Assembly (NCBI GenBank): GCA_902729315.2
Contig: LR746274.1
Coordinates: forward strand, 4,553,037-4,617,036
Reading direction: 5' to 3'
DNA from: Spirodela intermedia
Taxonomy: Eukaryota; Streptophyta; Magnoliopsida; Alismatales; Araceae
Length of the DNA stretch: 64,000 nt
The notes under the pieces were generated by a model that saw nothing but the letters and a program-made list of their open reading frames with translations, was not told the DNA's origin and searched no databases. Made by a program: the position numbers and the translations under genes. Of the stretch, positions 47,941 to 59,931 are shown piece by piece. Each line of letters starts with the position of its first letter. Within the stretch, counting starts at the first letter, position 1.

Positions 47941-48415
47941 GCTGCGCCCTAAAACCTCCTCTCTCTCTCCCTCTCTGTGTCTCCGTGCCGCCGCCGTAGT
48001 AGCAGCCGGAGGCAGATTTCAGCGGCGGGGAGAGGAAGCAGCGGACGAAGCTTTGACATCGGCAAGGTTCGAGGTTTTCTCGTCCTTACTTCAGATTCTG
48101 CTTGCTTAGCTCGTTGGCTCTAGGTTTAATCCCGGAGATGGAAGTTTGGACTTGTCTGTCGCCCATTCCTGGCGCGGGTCTTTGATGTGGCATCCTCCCC
48201 CGCCCTAATACGTCTCTCGGTTTTTCTCTCTGAGGGACGGATTTTTTCATTCTCTCAGTTTATCTCCTCTCCTGTCGTCAGACACGGCGAACCCAGAATT
48301 CCTACTTTCAGCGGGACATATAATGGGTGTTATTGTGCTGTTTGGTAAATATAGTGTGAGCCCGTTTCATGGGAATTCAATTGTCCATCTTTGGTGCTTT
48401 GCAGCTTGATAAAAT
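47940..48415 (+). other. eIF3m 5' leader with probable intron
   Basis: A CT-rich leader ('ctctctctctccctctctg' from about 47,959) precedes a good donor, GGCAAG|GTTCGAGG (intron starts 48,067). A good acceptor, TTTGCAG|CTTGAT (exon resumes 48,405), lies 11 nt before the start codon. The leader intron is inferred from these sites. Confidence 0.5.
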
Positions 48416-51400
48416 ATGGCAACCGTGGTTCCATTGTCAGATGAAGACCCTGCCCTCGTCGTGGTCAGATTCACTGCAGAACTCGCTTGGGCTGACGGTG
48501 GTGCTGAGGTATTAAAAATTGTTATCCTCTGCCTATTACTATTTTTTGTGCTGTATACTTGTGACTCATTGAGTGTATTGATATGCCATTTTTCTCGGCT
48601 TACGTTGCCTATACGTCTCTATCTTCAGGTCAATCAATTGCTCAACTTAGTTTAGGCTTTAAATAGTTGGTTCTACATCTTTCTTATCAAAGAAATAATG
48701 TCACCTAACTGTTCTTTGAGTCCACCAATGGGAGATTGGAAATAACATCAATGAAATGTTAGTGTTGCCTTAGTTCGAGCACGTTTTTTTTATAACTATG
48801 ATGGTCCTAAAAATATGCGATGTTGGTGGCTTGTCTGAAATATGTATTTTGATTATATAATAATGTGAACGTATGCTTCTGTTGCTTTATTCAATGTACA
48901 GAGTTTTAGAACAATCGCATGTACAGTTGAACAGATTTATTGCGATCTGGCTTATGTTATATCCGAATGAAATTTTTCATCATAATTTTTAATTTCTGGG
49001 ACCAAGCCCAATGAGAAAATGAATTTTATAGTCTTACGGCTTTGAGCTTCTATGGCTCCATTATGGTAAGGTACAGACTTTCACTTTTTTTGATATATAA
49101 TATTTTTTTGAAAAATGTCCAAATTTCATGTGAATAGGGATAATTTGAAGAATCATGAGCACTAATATCATTAGAGTTTAAAGTGCCCACGGTTTTCTCT
49201 GCATTACATCTTCGACAGGTCATAATTGTCTCCTTTGTTTAGAATGAAGGAGGTGCTTGTTCCTTTAAATATGGATGGCTGATGATCATGAATTTTCACT
49301 GGTTACATGTTTGAGCTTACGATTTTACTTTAGTCTATTATAGTGCATCATTCAGATTCATTTTCTTGTTTAATGCCTAAAATATTCCCTTAAATTAGGG
49401 AAGAAATAAATAAAATGGTCACTGATGCTTTTTAACAGATTGCGGAACCCCAAGTTTCCCGGTTGTATGCTGAGGCAGAGGACTGCATGGTGATGGGGAG
49501 ATGGTTGGATCTAGCTTCCCTTATGCTTACGTCAGCAGACCTAGTTTTTTCTCGAGTGTCTGAGAAGGGTATGAATTTACGTTTTACAACCTCGGGATAA
49601 CTTTCAACGTCTTAAATCAGTCATGTTTTCCCAGTTTTTTTTTTTTTTAAGTTTGCCGCTTATGAGCTGATAATTTAATTTTACAGTCCTAGAAAGCCGA
49701 AAGTTTCCTATATTGAGCCCTGCGAGTTCAATCGATGAGTGTTTGAACCATCTTGTGCTTTAAAAACTATATGATTTCATTATATTTAGTTTCTCTTTTC
49801 TAGATCTGGAGTGCATCTTTACCGTCATATGCAACCTTGTCACGCGCACTAGTTCTCTTGATGAGGCATTGGAGGTGGCGAAACTCATATCTGCAAAACT
49901 TCTTCAGCAACCTGGTGACAAGCCATCTCTGCGTCTGAAGATGTGAGGAAATATTTTGCATCTAGTTTCTTTTGGAATTTTAACCTGTATCTTACGCTTT
50001 CTCTAATGCTCTGCTGCAGCTTATTCAATCTGTACAATCTACTGGAGAACCCATACAGCAAGTTCTTTGTTTATACCAAGGCACTTGATTTGGCCATCAG
50101 TGGAAAAGTCACCGACCATGTCATACCAACATTTAAAAGGATTGACAGTTTTTTGAAGGAGTGGAAGCTTGAGAAGGTGGAGGAGAGATCTCTTTTTCTC
50201 ACCATAGCTAACATTTTAAAGGATAGCAAAAGGTAATCACGAAGGCCAATTTAAATGTATTCTATCTCTTTCTTTGCTACTCTTGACTCATGGCTATCCC
50301 TGGTTGACAGCATGGGAAAGGAATCTCTATCTTTCCTGATTAAGTATTTAGGGACTTTCTCCACTGAGGATGCATATGTTCTGAGTGAAGCCAAAGAGGA
50401 AGCTGCGAGGGCTATTATAGAGTTTGTGAAGTCTCCAGATATGTTCCAGGTTCGTTATTACCTAATTGCCGTTTTATGATGCCATAATGTTAAGAATCTA
50501 TTCACTTAGTCATGTTGACCTCGGCAGCTAAATTTCATTTACCATTCAAAAGTTCCTTCTGACATAAAATTAAATCTTTAGCGCAGAGACATTCTGTTTG
50601 TCATTCTAAAGCCGTACGTGAACCATTTTCATAGGGTATCGTTCGTTTAGAGTTGTCCTAATAGATGACTTATTGTCTATCTCCTCAGGTTGTCCACAAG
50701 CTGTGTATCTGTTGTCAAGTGATTTCTTGTTTGCTCCCGCATCATACTTCTTTTCTGTTTTTTATAGGATTGAGGTCTTCACTGTCCTCGTTCTTTGTCC
50801 CCAGCTTTTGCTAAATTATGAATAAGCAATAATTCTCGTCATATAATCCACTTCTGACGGAGTGTTAATGAAGGTTTCATCCAGATGTGAAGAGAATGGC
50901 ATCCAATATGTTTAATGTGGAAAAGTAACGTTGATGATTTAATGTTTTCGTTGAGCAGGGGGAGCTGGTTTTGAGTTGTTCAGTGAATTTGCAATGGATC
51001 AAAAAATTTAGGATTTGAAGGGTATTTTCTGCTTCTTTAGAGTAATTTTCTCGTGCTTTGAAGTAGATAAATCCATTGTGGTAATAAAAAATGTAATCAT
51101 GAAAATAAACTACATAGTGGGCAACTAACTTTCATGGGCTGAAGAGACTCGTTGTCTGGGAGGAAGAGGAAGCATTGTATTGAAGATGAAGGTGATGTTC
51201 TGGAATGCAAATGTGATGTATGGTGATTTCTTCAATCTGCAAGAGAGATTGAATGGCACATTATCTTCTGTAAGATAACTAATGGGGGGTGATTGGTTGA
51301 CTGGCCTCTCCACTATAGAGGATAGAGGAGAAGTAGGTGTGTGATGGAGCTAGTTAATGAGTCTGGGTTTCAAGGACTGGAGAAGTACGAGTCCAGAATC

Positions 51401-54400
51401 TCTGAGTGAGTGGAAGGGGATTGCAGTGAACTGACCCATTTTTTCTAGTAATCAAGGGGCAACGCTTGCATATGAGAAAATTATGGAAAAAAATGAAAAA
51501 TAGAAGCGTCCAAGTTGTTTTTGTAAGGAGTTTGAATTCTTTTACTTAGTGGAAAGGTATTGCAGCAGAAAAGTTTACGCACATCAGGTGGGCAACACCT
51601 GATGGAAATGTGCCATTTCAGGAGTTTTAGTAACAGTGATGTACTAACCAATATCCGTTAATGGTGACTTCCATGTTCTCAAGCTGTAGGGAATCTCCCT
51701 CGCTTTTGAAACCTGAAATTTCGGTTTTTAGAAATCTATGCTTTGATGTATTGTCAACAACACTGAAGTTAGTTAATTTGAAGTGTAAGTCTAGCGACAA
51801 ATATAATAATTCTTAGTCATAATTGTATTATAAATTATACTAAATGAAAGGGACATGATAAACAGAGATTGAAATCACCGTATATTACAATTGCATTGAT
51901 AACATGCAAGTCTACTGGAGATCAGCAAAGCAACGGGGGTAGTCGATTGACTACACAGGTTGCCCAGTTGATTGCATCACCAAGTCATAGAGGACATTAG
52001 ATCGATTCTGCTCACAGGTTTAGAGCTGATGGAACATATGAGGTCATGCTAGCCTTCAAGGGCACTTGGATTGCTTTTATCAAGGAAAACTGATCCTCTG
52101 CTGTTCTCCGTAAGTCAAGTGCTTCATTGCTCCTTTCTCACGCTCTTTTTTTTCTTCAGTTTTTTTTATCTTGTGATAAGGCTTTTCTATCCACTGTTAA
52201 GTTCCCAAATTGACCGGACTTTGCTAGCTTGATCAGGCTCCCATTGTTTTCTGTATTTCGAAGACTGAGGATGGCGATTCGTTGACTTTGTGAGTGCCAT
52301 ATTTGTTGAAGTTCCTGATGACAAGGGATCATTCCTCAAAATACTTTCATGGTGCCCACATGTTAGTTGTTTATAACTTCTCATAACAAACCGTTGCTTC
52401 ATCTGATCATTGGCTGCCAAACCACCACCCCCTTTGACTTATGGGTGATGAGGAATCTTCCTGAAGAACATCAGAAGATTGGTGTGAAAAAAGAAACAGA
52501 TGCCAGCCTAATTCCCAGGGAGATAGTTTCTGGTCAGACTTTACTAGGAACCGAAGTCCTATTTCACACAGTCTGATGAATAACTGCAATGTAGACAGTG
52601 CCTTCTGAGAATATCTGGTGACCAAAGATTGGCTTGCCGATTTTTGTTGCATTTCTTGCACCGCATGCAGCGAAAATAGTTGTCTTTGTGATGAACGCCA
52701 GCGATGGGGGAATCAGTCTCTGTGACCCGATTCATCTAGTGGCTTGTAGATACGTTTTAATCTTTTACTTGATTTTTTGGGTTAATTTTTGGTTTTCGTG
52801 CAGTGCGATTTGCTGGATTTCCCCGCCGTTGGACAACTAGAAAAGGATCCCAATTACACATTGGTTTATGAATTGTTGAGGATCCTCCTCACTCAGAGAC
52901 TTGACGCTTACTTGGAATTCCACTCAGCAAACTCAACCCTGCTGAAAAGCTATGGTATGATCCGCTATTTCCTCTTTCAGATACCCTTTCATGTGATTGA
53001 CTCCTTGTGGGAGGCAACATATAGGCCTTGTTCATGAGGATTGTGTAACCAAGATGAGGCTGGTGACGCTGGCTGATCTGGGCTCCTATGATTCCGGCGA
53101 AATCCCCTACAGTCTCATCAAAGAATCACTCGCCGTATGCCAATAATCCCACCCCCCCCCCTTTTTATATATTCAGTCTCCTCCCCACCTCTGCTTTTAA
53201 ATATCGATTGGATCCTACTGCAGATCACCGACGATGAGGTTGAATACTGGGTGGTTAAAGCAATTGCAGCGAAGCTCATCGACTGTAAGATGGATCAGAT
53301 GAATCAGTCTGTGATCGTCAGGTGATCGTCTTGTTCTGTCTTTTCATCGATCTAGCTACTGTTCTTGTGAAAAATATTCTTGTTATTTTTCTGTGCCTTT
53401 TTTTAGTGTGGATTTTTTAGTGATCCTGGTGGACTCTTTGCCCATAATTCCAGTACAATCTTCTGGTTGTGATTCTGACTGATCCTGGCGAGAATTCTGA
53501 ACCTGGGCTTTAATCGGAATGGGGCATTCTTAAATATTCCTTAGCATCAGTTCTTTTTTCTCTTGATTTCAATCATCAATGCTAGTCTGGTGATACGATT
53601 GTTCTTCCTCTTTCATTGGTTTATTATACACAGTTCTTATGAAATATATCGAGCTGATGATAAAATCATTCATACCTTTTATGCGATAATTCTGAACCTG
53701 GGCTTCAATCGGAATGGGGCGTTCTTAAATATTCCTTAGCACCAGTTTTTTTTTCTCTCGATTTCAATCTTCACTGCCTAGTCTGGTGATACTATTGTTC
53801 TTCCCTCTTTCATTGGTTTATTATTTTGCACAGTTCATTTGAAATATATGAAATCATTCATACCCTTTGATGCTTGATCCATGGGCAGCATCTGCTTGAA
53901 TCCTTGTGGAACTCTGAATCTACGATTAATCATAGTTTCAATGGCGAGTCCTTCCCAGTTTTGAAGCATCTGATCTTCTTCCTTGCAGCCGGACCACCGA
54001 GCGTGTATTTGGTTTGCGGCAGTGGAAAGGGCTGAGATCAAAGCTTGGCATCTGGAGGGTATAGACATGAACCCAATTCTAGATTATTAATCTCCTTAAT
54101 TTCTACATTCAGTTAATCCTCAATGTTTTTTTAATCTGGTTTAATGTTCTTCAGGGGCCCGATCTTATTTAATCTCCGTAATTTCTACATTAGTTAATCC
54201 TAAAAAACAATTATCTGGTTTTAATGATCTTCGGACCCGATCTTCTTAATCTCCTTAATTTCTACATTCAGTTAATCCTCAATTTTTTTTTAATCTGGTT
54301 TAATGTTCTTCGGGCCCAATCTTATTAATCTCCTTAATTTCTACATTTAGTTAATCCTCAAAAAAAAAAAACTGTTTTTAATGATCTTCGGACTGATCTT

Positions 54401-55520
54401 ATTAATCTCTTTAATTTCTACATTCAGTTGATCCTCAATTTTTTTTATATCTGGTTTAATGTTCTTCGGGCCCAGTCTTATTAATCTCCTTAATTTTTAC
54501 ATTTATCTAATCCTTAGAAAAATATGTATCCGGTTTTAATGATCTTCGGACCAAATCTTATTAATCTCCTTAATTTCCACTTTCAGTTAATCCTCAAAAA
54601 AATTTAATCTGGTTTAATGTGCTTTGGGGGCCCGATCTTATTTAATCTCCTTAATTTCTTCATTTAGTTAATCCTCAGAAAAAAATTAATCTGGTTTAAT
54701 GATTTTCGGACTCGATCTTATTAATCTCCTTAATTTCTACATTTAGTTAATCTTCAAAAAGAAATTTATTTGGTTTAATGATCTTCGGACCCGATCTTAT
54801 TAATCTCATGAATTTCTATATTTAATTAATCCTCAAAAAAATAAATCTGGTTTAGTTAATGATCTTCGGACCCGATCTTATTGATATCCTTAATTTCTAT
54901 ATTTAGTTAATACTCAAGAAAAGATTTATGTGGTTTAATGATCTTCGGACCCAATCTTATTAATCTCCTTAATTTCTACATTTAGTTAATCCTCAAAAAA
55001 TTTAATCAGGTTTAATGATTTTCGGACCCAATGCTCAAAAGGTTGCTATTTTTACACATGATTGTCCTAAATTATCAGTTTTACAATCCTCCAAATATAT
55101 TTCTATATTTGTCAATTTTAATGAATAATCATCTTTTTTTTTCCTGTATGAATAAATTTTATTCGATCCCCATTCCACTCTTTTCATCGTATCTTCCTGA
55201 TACTTCTATATTTTTAATAATTTTAATCAATATTCTTCTCACACTTTCTATATTCGGCAGATTCCTTTTATTATTTATATTTTCGCCGATTTTAGTCGAT
55301 CTTCCCTGCAGATTTTTCATCACATCCTCCTAATGTTTCCGACATTAAATCATGCTTATATTTTTTTAGTTCGTCAATTTTTATTAAATGATAGTTTTTG
55401 TATTTTTTCAGCACATCCCCCTAATATTTCTGAAAAAAAAAAATTCAGGGAAATGTCATGAACATGATCAACACGATTCAGGCCAGCAGGAGCTCAGAGG
55501 AAGCTGCCGTGGCGATGTAG
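48416..55520 (+). CDS. EIF3M: Eukaryotic translation initiation factor 3 subunit M
   Basis: Ten coding exons: 48,416-48,508; 49,439-49,568; 49,804-49,942; 50,020-50,232; 50,311-50,449; 52,804-52,954; 53,025-53,134; 53,224-53,321; 53,989-54,058; 55,449-55,520. All introns are GT-AG and all phases agree, giving 404 aa (Arabidopsis eIF3m is about 416). Exon starts read MATVVPLSDEDPALV, IAEPQVSRLYAEAED, LECIFTVICNLVTR, FNLYNLLENPYSKFFVY, MGKESLSFLIKYLGTFS, CDLLDFPAVGQLEKDPNY, VHEDCVTKMRLVTLADLG, ITDDEVEYWVVKAIAAK, TTERVFGLRQWKGLRSKL and GNVMNMINTIQASR. The PCI domain covers roughly the C-terminal half (DDEVEYWVVKAIAAKLIDCKMDQMNQ is its winged-helix signature). In eIF3 it sits in the PCI/MPN core that binds the 40S subunit in the cytoplasm. 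No stops or frameshifts, so it appears functional. Odd features are a 2.35-kb intron 5 and a 1.39-kb minisatellite-bearing last intron before a 23-codon exon. Confidence 0.95.
50450..52803 (+). other. eIF3m intron 5 (2.35 kb)
   Basis: No extra exon is needed: the protein is continuous across it (…SPDMFQ|CDLLDF…). It contains a perfect 9-bp hairpin CATCAGGTG-ggcaa-CACCTGATG (51,582-51,604). Open minus-strand stretches at 52,187-52,661 could be old transposon sequence but match nothing I recognise. Confidence 0.7.
53490..53872 (+). repeat. Tandem duplication in eIF3m intron 8
   Basis: Two copies of about 190 bp: 53,490-53,685 and 53,688-53,872. Both begin 'aattctgaacctgggct' followed by 'tcggaatgggg' and end at 'aaatcattcatacc'. 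They differ by scattered substitutions and small gaps. Confidence 0.9.
54085..55030 (+). repeat. Minisatellite in the last eIF3m intron, about 12 x 79 bp
   Basis: The unit is 'ttaatctccttaatttctac', then 'atttagttaatcctca', an A or T run, 'tctggtttaatgatcttcgg' and 'acccgatctta'. 'Taatttctacatt' and close variants start near 54,095, 54,177, 54,250, 54,325, 54,410, 54,487, 54,567, 54,648, 54,725, 54,808, 54,886 and 54,965. Early units alternate between 'gttcttcgggccc' and 'gatcttcggaccc' types; later units are mostly the second type. Confidence 0.95.
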
Positions 55521-55854
55521 AGAGAGAGAGAGAGAGAGAGGGAAGGCGAGTTCTAGCGCGTGGCTGTGTTTCTCTCTCTTGTGTCTCTCTCTCTCGTAGC
55601 GGAGTTAGAGAGAGAGAGTGAGAGACAGAGGGTTCTACTTTCTGCGGCCGGGGACGTGAAATTTTTGCAGCTGATTGATGAACCGATAGAATTGACCCCG
55701 GATGTTTCTTGAGCTTTGTAGAGAATCTCCCCATTAATGCCCCCCATCACCCTCTTCTTCAACTATTTCTCAATGGGTCTTTTTGTTTGACGATTTAGAG
55801 AGAGAGAGAGAGAGATTGGAATACTCTATTGGCAGTCGCAATGCATCCGTTAGT

Positions 55855-55886
<32 letters not shown>

Positions 55887-56229
55887 CAAAGTCAGACTTG
55901 CTATCTCCTCTCTCCCTCTCTCTGGATTCAGATCTCTCTCAGATACTAGGTTTCGGAATGGGCCCAAAATGAGTCGGGCCCTGGCTTGAATTGGCTCCGG
56001 CCCGGATATCGGAATCAGGGCTTCTCTTCGGGTTGATCTGATTCTTCTGACGTGGCTTCTGCTTATTGGGCAGCGCAGGTGCAAGGCGTCTTGCGCTACG
56101 CATCTCATGTCTCTAGTGAAGAAAAGACCGCCAAAAACCTCGTCTTTTCCCGCTTGCTGGCCTCTCCCATCTGCCATTTGGTGCTCTGCTCAGACGAAGG
56201 GAGATCGGGAGGGGAAGGTGGGGAAGAAG
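55521..56229. other. eIF3m 3' flank and leader of the next gene, GA/CT repeats
   Basis: GA tracts at 55,520-55,540, 55,606-55,625 and 55,797-55,815, and a CT tract at 55,859-55,885. ORFs here are repeat artefacts. Confidence 0.6.
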
Positions 56230-57629
56230 ATGCTGGGCGTGAGGAGGCCTCCGCCTCCCTTCTCTCTCGACGATCTGGAGCTCGAGAGATCGGCCGCAGC
56301 GTCCAAGGTCCGCAAGGACCATGCCCTCTCCATCTACGGTGATCCCATGCCCCTCTTCGTCTTCCTTCTCTCTTCTATCTTCCGATCTGCCGGACGCGGT
56401 TCCAGGGATTCTTCGCTTCCTTCGGAGAATTTCTCGTGCCCCTCTTCTTTCCGCCTTCTCCTGCATGCATCTTCCGGATCGTTTTTAGATGTGCTCAGTG
56501 TTTTTGGTGGAGTTCTCGTTTCAATTGGGGTGAATGACCAAAGATGGTTCGTGGTAGTGGATGGTTCTATTTCCAACACACTCCTCACGGGAAGAAGCGA
56601 TTTTGCGATGCAGAATCCTCTCCCGTTGGCGATCAGTGGCATTGATTTTGGCCAAATACTACTAGTACAGTCAGAAGACGGCCGCATCCGCCAGTTTGTG
56701 AATCATCCTACTATCTTCTATCCCGTGCAGTTAATCACGCGTAATTCTTTATTCCCTTGCCTGAATATTTATAACTCACAGTATCCTAGAAGCCAGGGTT
56801 CCGTTCTTGAGCTCCGTGTGTTGTGTTCCTTCGATTCGGGTAGCATTCTCGCAAGAAACGAGATATGACGCAGCTTGCTTTCATGGGATGCATTCCAAGA
56901 GAGAACTCCCTCCAAGAGTGGCCATAGTTTTCTGATCGTTCATCAAATGGACTGTATCACTCATTAAATTATTTTTGTTTCCCCCAAGGTATATTTTTGT
57001 TGTTCTTGAAGTTTGATAGCCGTCGCGTGGTGCTTGGATTTATAGTTCCAGGGGCAACCGGGAGGCATGAGTTTTTCGTCGATTCCATGCGATGACAGCA
57101 TCCTTCCTTAACTGGGGTGTTTAAATTCCTTGGATAAATCTCGTTTTGAATTAGATCTGCCTTCATCCGACTGATTTTTATTTTTTTGTTTCAAATTTCT
57201 GTCCTCGTATGCTGACATCTAATCCCATCTAAACCTAAACCTCATCTCGAAGATGCCACCTTCATCCGGCTTCTACTTCTTCTCTCTGGATCCCTGAGCA
57301 CCGTGGTGCTCGTTCCTCCTGCCGTCTCTGCTTCTTCCAGTGAATCTAACGAAGATCCTCCCAATCTGCTGGCAGAGGCCACGCTTCAGAAGCTCAGATT
57401 GGGATCTCGCCGGGCCTTCCGAAAGGTAGAGATCCCCAAAGAAGAGCCCCCGAAACATGACGCTGACGCCCCCCCGACGCCGATGGAAGCAGATGCGTCG
57501 CCTAAGAGCCTGAGGTAGCCAAACTTGTGAACATCTGCGTTGATAGAAGCTCATCGCTTCCTATGGGGCTGATGGATTTTGCTTTGGTGCAGGTTCGTGA
57601 AAGGAGAGAAGCACCTTTCTTGCGGTTAA
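56230..57629 (+). CDS. Small plant protein of unknown function, three exons
   Basis: Model: 56,230-56,338; 57,376-57,514; 57,593-57,629, with GT-AG introns and matching phases, 94 aa. The protein starts MLGVRRPPPPFSLDDLELER. Exon 1 ends …RKDHALSIY, and the first junction creates Glu, leading into ATLQKLRLGSRRAF. Then comes an acidic, proline-rich part (IPKEEPPKHDADAPPTPMEA) and a short basic end FVKGEKHLSCG. The joined SIYE-ATLQKLRLGSRR segment resembles a short conserved motif of uncharacterised plant proteins, but I cannot name the family. An in-frame upstream ATG at 56,107 would add 41 residues with no supporting features. The end is uncertain: TGCG|GTTAAG at 57,624 could be another donor, extending the protein. 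No signal peptide or membrane segment. Likely soluble. Confidence 0.55.
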
Positions 57630-58234
57630 GTTTTTATGTCTTACTGGGCACGGTCTCCGAATCAGCGTTGGATATGAATCTCAGTAATGGTGTGCTCTCC
57701 CTGTTGCAGCTTCTCTCTCTCTCTCTTCATCTTCTCTCCCCTTCTCTCTCTCTCTCTCTCTCGCTCCGGTGAGCACAGTTTTTCGGAATACAAAAGGTAA
57801 AAACCCTTTGTGTTACCCTGATTTGCCATATCCTTTCCTACACCCATATATACCCAAACCTCCTGAACGAAGCTTGCCCATGTTCACCGTGATCATGTCC
57901 TGTTCTCTTGTTCTTTCTCGTGGACCCTCTAGCCCTAGCAGGCGATCTCCTCCGTGATATCGTTAGCTTTCTACGTGTGACGCCGTTGAACGCTTCGCCA
58001 AAGCGTTCAAGGGCCCTTCTCTGTCATCTTCCCCATCGTTCTCCCATCTAACGTTTTGGCGAAATCCGTGTGTGCAAGTTGATGAATAGTGCAAGGTTCA
58101 GGTTGCAAGCAGATGGGTCTATTCTTCCCTTCCATCCAGACAAGAAAGGATAGTGGAAAGTGGAAGCTTTTCCCTCCAATCCTCAGAGACGGATTTTCGC
58201 ATTACCCATTGTTCCAGACTCTGGGCATCGCTGA
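57630..58234. other. 3' flank of the small gene, CT-rich
   Basis: CT microsatellites at about 57,714-57,728 and 57,745-57,762. No further exon is certain, though 'gcacag|TTTTTCGGAATACAAAAG|gtaaaa' (57,774-57,798) would be an acceptable extra exon. Confidence 0.45.
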
Positions 58235-58560
58235 ACCCATGTATAGACCAATTTATTTCGCTGGATCTGCCGTCAAATACGTGTTTTACGTTATTAATGG
58301 TGCATACTTTTCGTGGCGAGGACCACGTTGACCGGTTGACTACCTTCAGTGGCGAGAGAGCTTGCGGTCTCAGGGTTGACCCATCAAAGGCTCAATGATT
58401 CTTCAATGGCAGATCCCCGCGTAGTCTTAGAAGACCAATTGTTGACCATTTAATGGACGCTGGAGGATGATGAGCGGCCTTGGAGAAAAAGATAGAGGAA
58501 ACTTGAAGGAAGACGGTGAGCAATTTCATTGGACGAAGTACAAATTGGAAGGAGTTGCAC
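58235..58560 (+). repeat. Upstream region of the glycine-rich pseudogene, duplicated at 61.4 kb
   Basis: Aligns in order with 61,380-61,745: 'ttatttcgctggatct' with 'atattttgttggatct', 'aatggtgc' with 'aatggtgc', 'agtcttagaagaccaattgttgacc' with 'agtcttagaagggcaattattgacc', and 'cggtgagcaatttc' with 'cagtgagcaatttc'. Confidence 0.75.
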
Positions 58561-58611
58561 TCGATGGCAGCCCCACCTCTCGGCCTTCCTACCTTCACGA
58601 GAATTGAAACC

Positions 58612-58793
58612 ATGTTAGGTTACTATCATCTCACAGATCGTTTCTCGCTACCTTGCTAGTCGTCGGGGTTCTGATGCTCTCACCAATGACGGTGGTGGCG
58701 CGTTCAGGAAGAGGGCGCTGGGGCCAAGGCGGCGGCGGGGTTTATCGAGGCGAAGCGTCCTCCGCAGCTGCTGTCCAGTGTTCTTTCCCTTAG
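58612..58793 (+). pseudogene. Glycine-rich secreted protein paralogue, frameshifted
   Basis: Aligns with the gene at 44,610-44,873 over the leader and coding region. After the ATG one base is missing, so the ATG reads only 15 codons to a TAG. In the shifted frame the family protein is intact for 59 codons (VRLLSSHRSFLATLLVVG, then VLMLSPMTVVARSG, a GQGGGG core, and a TAG at 58,791), but no ATG starts it and a TGA lies just upstream. The TATA box is also changed (TACAAAT at about 58,540). Either a pseudogene or, if the missing base is an assembly error, a second member of the family. Confidence 0.7.
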
Positions 58794-58828
58794 TCCTCCA
58801 GATCTTCTCTGTCCGCTGGTGAGGAAAC

Positions 58829-58830
58829 AC

Positions 58831-58904
<74 letters not shown>
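58829..58904 (+). repeat. (GA)n microsatellite
   Basis: More than 30 consecutive GA units, interrupted once near the start, directly after the glycine-rich pseudogene. Confidence 0.97.
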
Positions 58905-58906
<2 letters not shown>

Positions 58907-59931
58907 CACTTGGGTTGCTGTCTAGACATTGTATGGAATTCTGATTTATTGGATTTTTCGGCGTTGTGTCCGTTGCCGAATATCAAATAAAAAATGTTTC
59001 CGGAACTTTCAATCTTACCCGCCAAATATAACGTCGTCGTCGACTGAAGAGGAAGAAGAGTAAGGAAAAAGCTCCAACTCAAGGAAGGCTGATACATTAT
59101 GATTATTGCTCAGGTTCCTTGGAATATCAACGGAAAGAAGAAGGCGTAATCACTTACAAGGTTCGAGATAAATAACAAGAGAAATAAAATAAAGGACCTT
59201 CGACTTTTTCATCATCTCTTGATTCATACTCTTCGCCGCATGAAATATCTGAACGGTTGGAAGGTGAGGAACGATGCCAGATTACGAAAAGAGTTGAGCT
59301 TTATAACTGTGAAGTCAAAGAAAGAAATAGCTCCCAAGATTTACATATCTAGAGACCATTTAAACTAACCGGAAGATGCATTATTTTCCTCCATTAGAAA
59401 ATGCACTTAAAGCGAAATATTTAAATAGTAGCATAAGCCAAATGGCGATAAATTAATCCTGTTGACGAAATATATTAGTTCTCCATGGAAGATTCTATTT
59501 TTGTCAAATAATTTGAAGAAAGTAATAAATAAAATGATATTCATTTGTTCATCAAAGGACTAGCATTATGAACCTTCATCTGGTAGTTTATTTATGGTAA
59601 AGCCAAGCTGCATCCTAGATTGACCATACCATATTTGGAATAATAAACTCGGTAATACTCTGAAGATTGCATGAAATTTGATTTCCCTCAGAAACTAGCT
59701 CACTAGTTCCTTAGACTTAAAGAAATTTATGCACGTATAAGTTCTTTATGTCATTTCGTCTGCAAATCCAGAGTCTCACTATGTTGGTTGGTAAACATTT
59801 TGGCGTATCATATTTCCTCGTGGACTCCCTTTTAGGCATACTCAATACATTTTAAATTCTTATAACATATAGAAAAAGATAAATGCTTATTTTCATTGAG
59901 TATGTAAGAGTGTGGGTCAATGATGTGAAAC
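58905..59931. other. Intergenic DNA, no gene supported
   Basis: Two overlapping open frames at about 59,180-59,370 on the plus strand, flanked by possible splice sites, compete with each other and match nothing I know. Confidence 0.35.

Noticed and set aside
56107-56868. 253-aa ORF reading through the first intron of the small gene
   Set aside because: The donor at 56,339 and acceptor at 57,375 give a better, phase-consistent model; the intron part has no protein features.
58089-58398. 80-81-aa ORFs upstream of the glycine-rich pseudogene
   Set aside because: They lie in the duplicated upstream region, and the copy at 61.4 kb does not keep the frame.
59180-59370. Plus-strand exon of a new gene
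   Set aside because: Two competing open frames, no family match, and weak boundaries.
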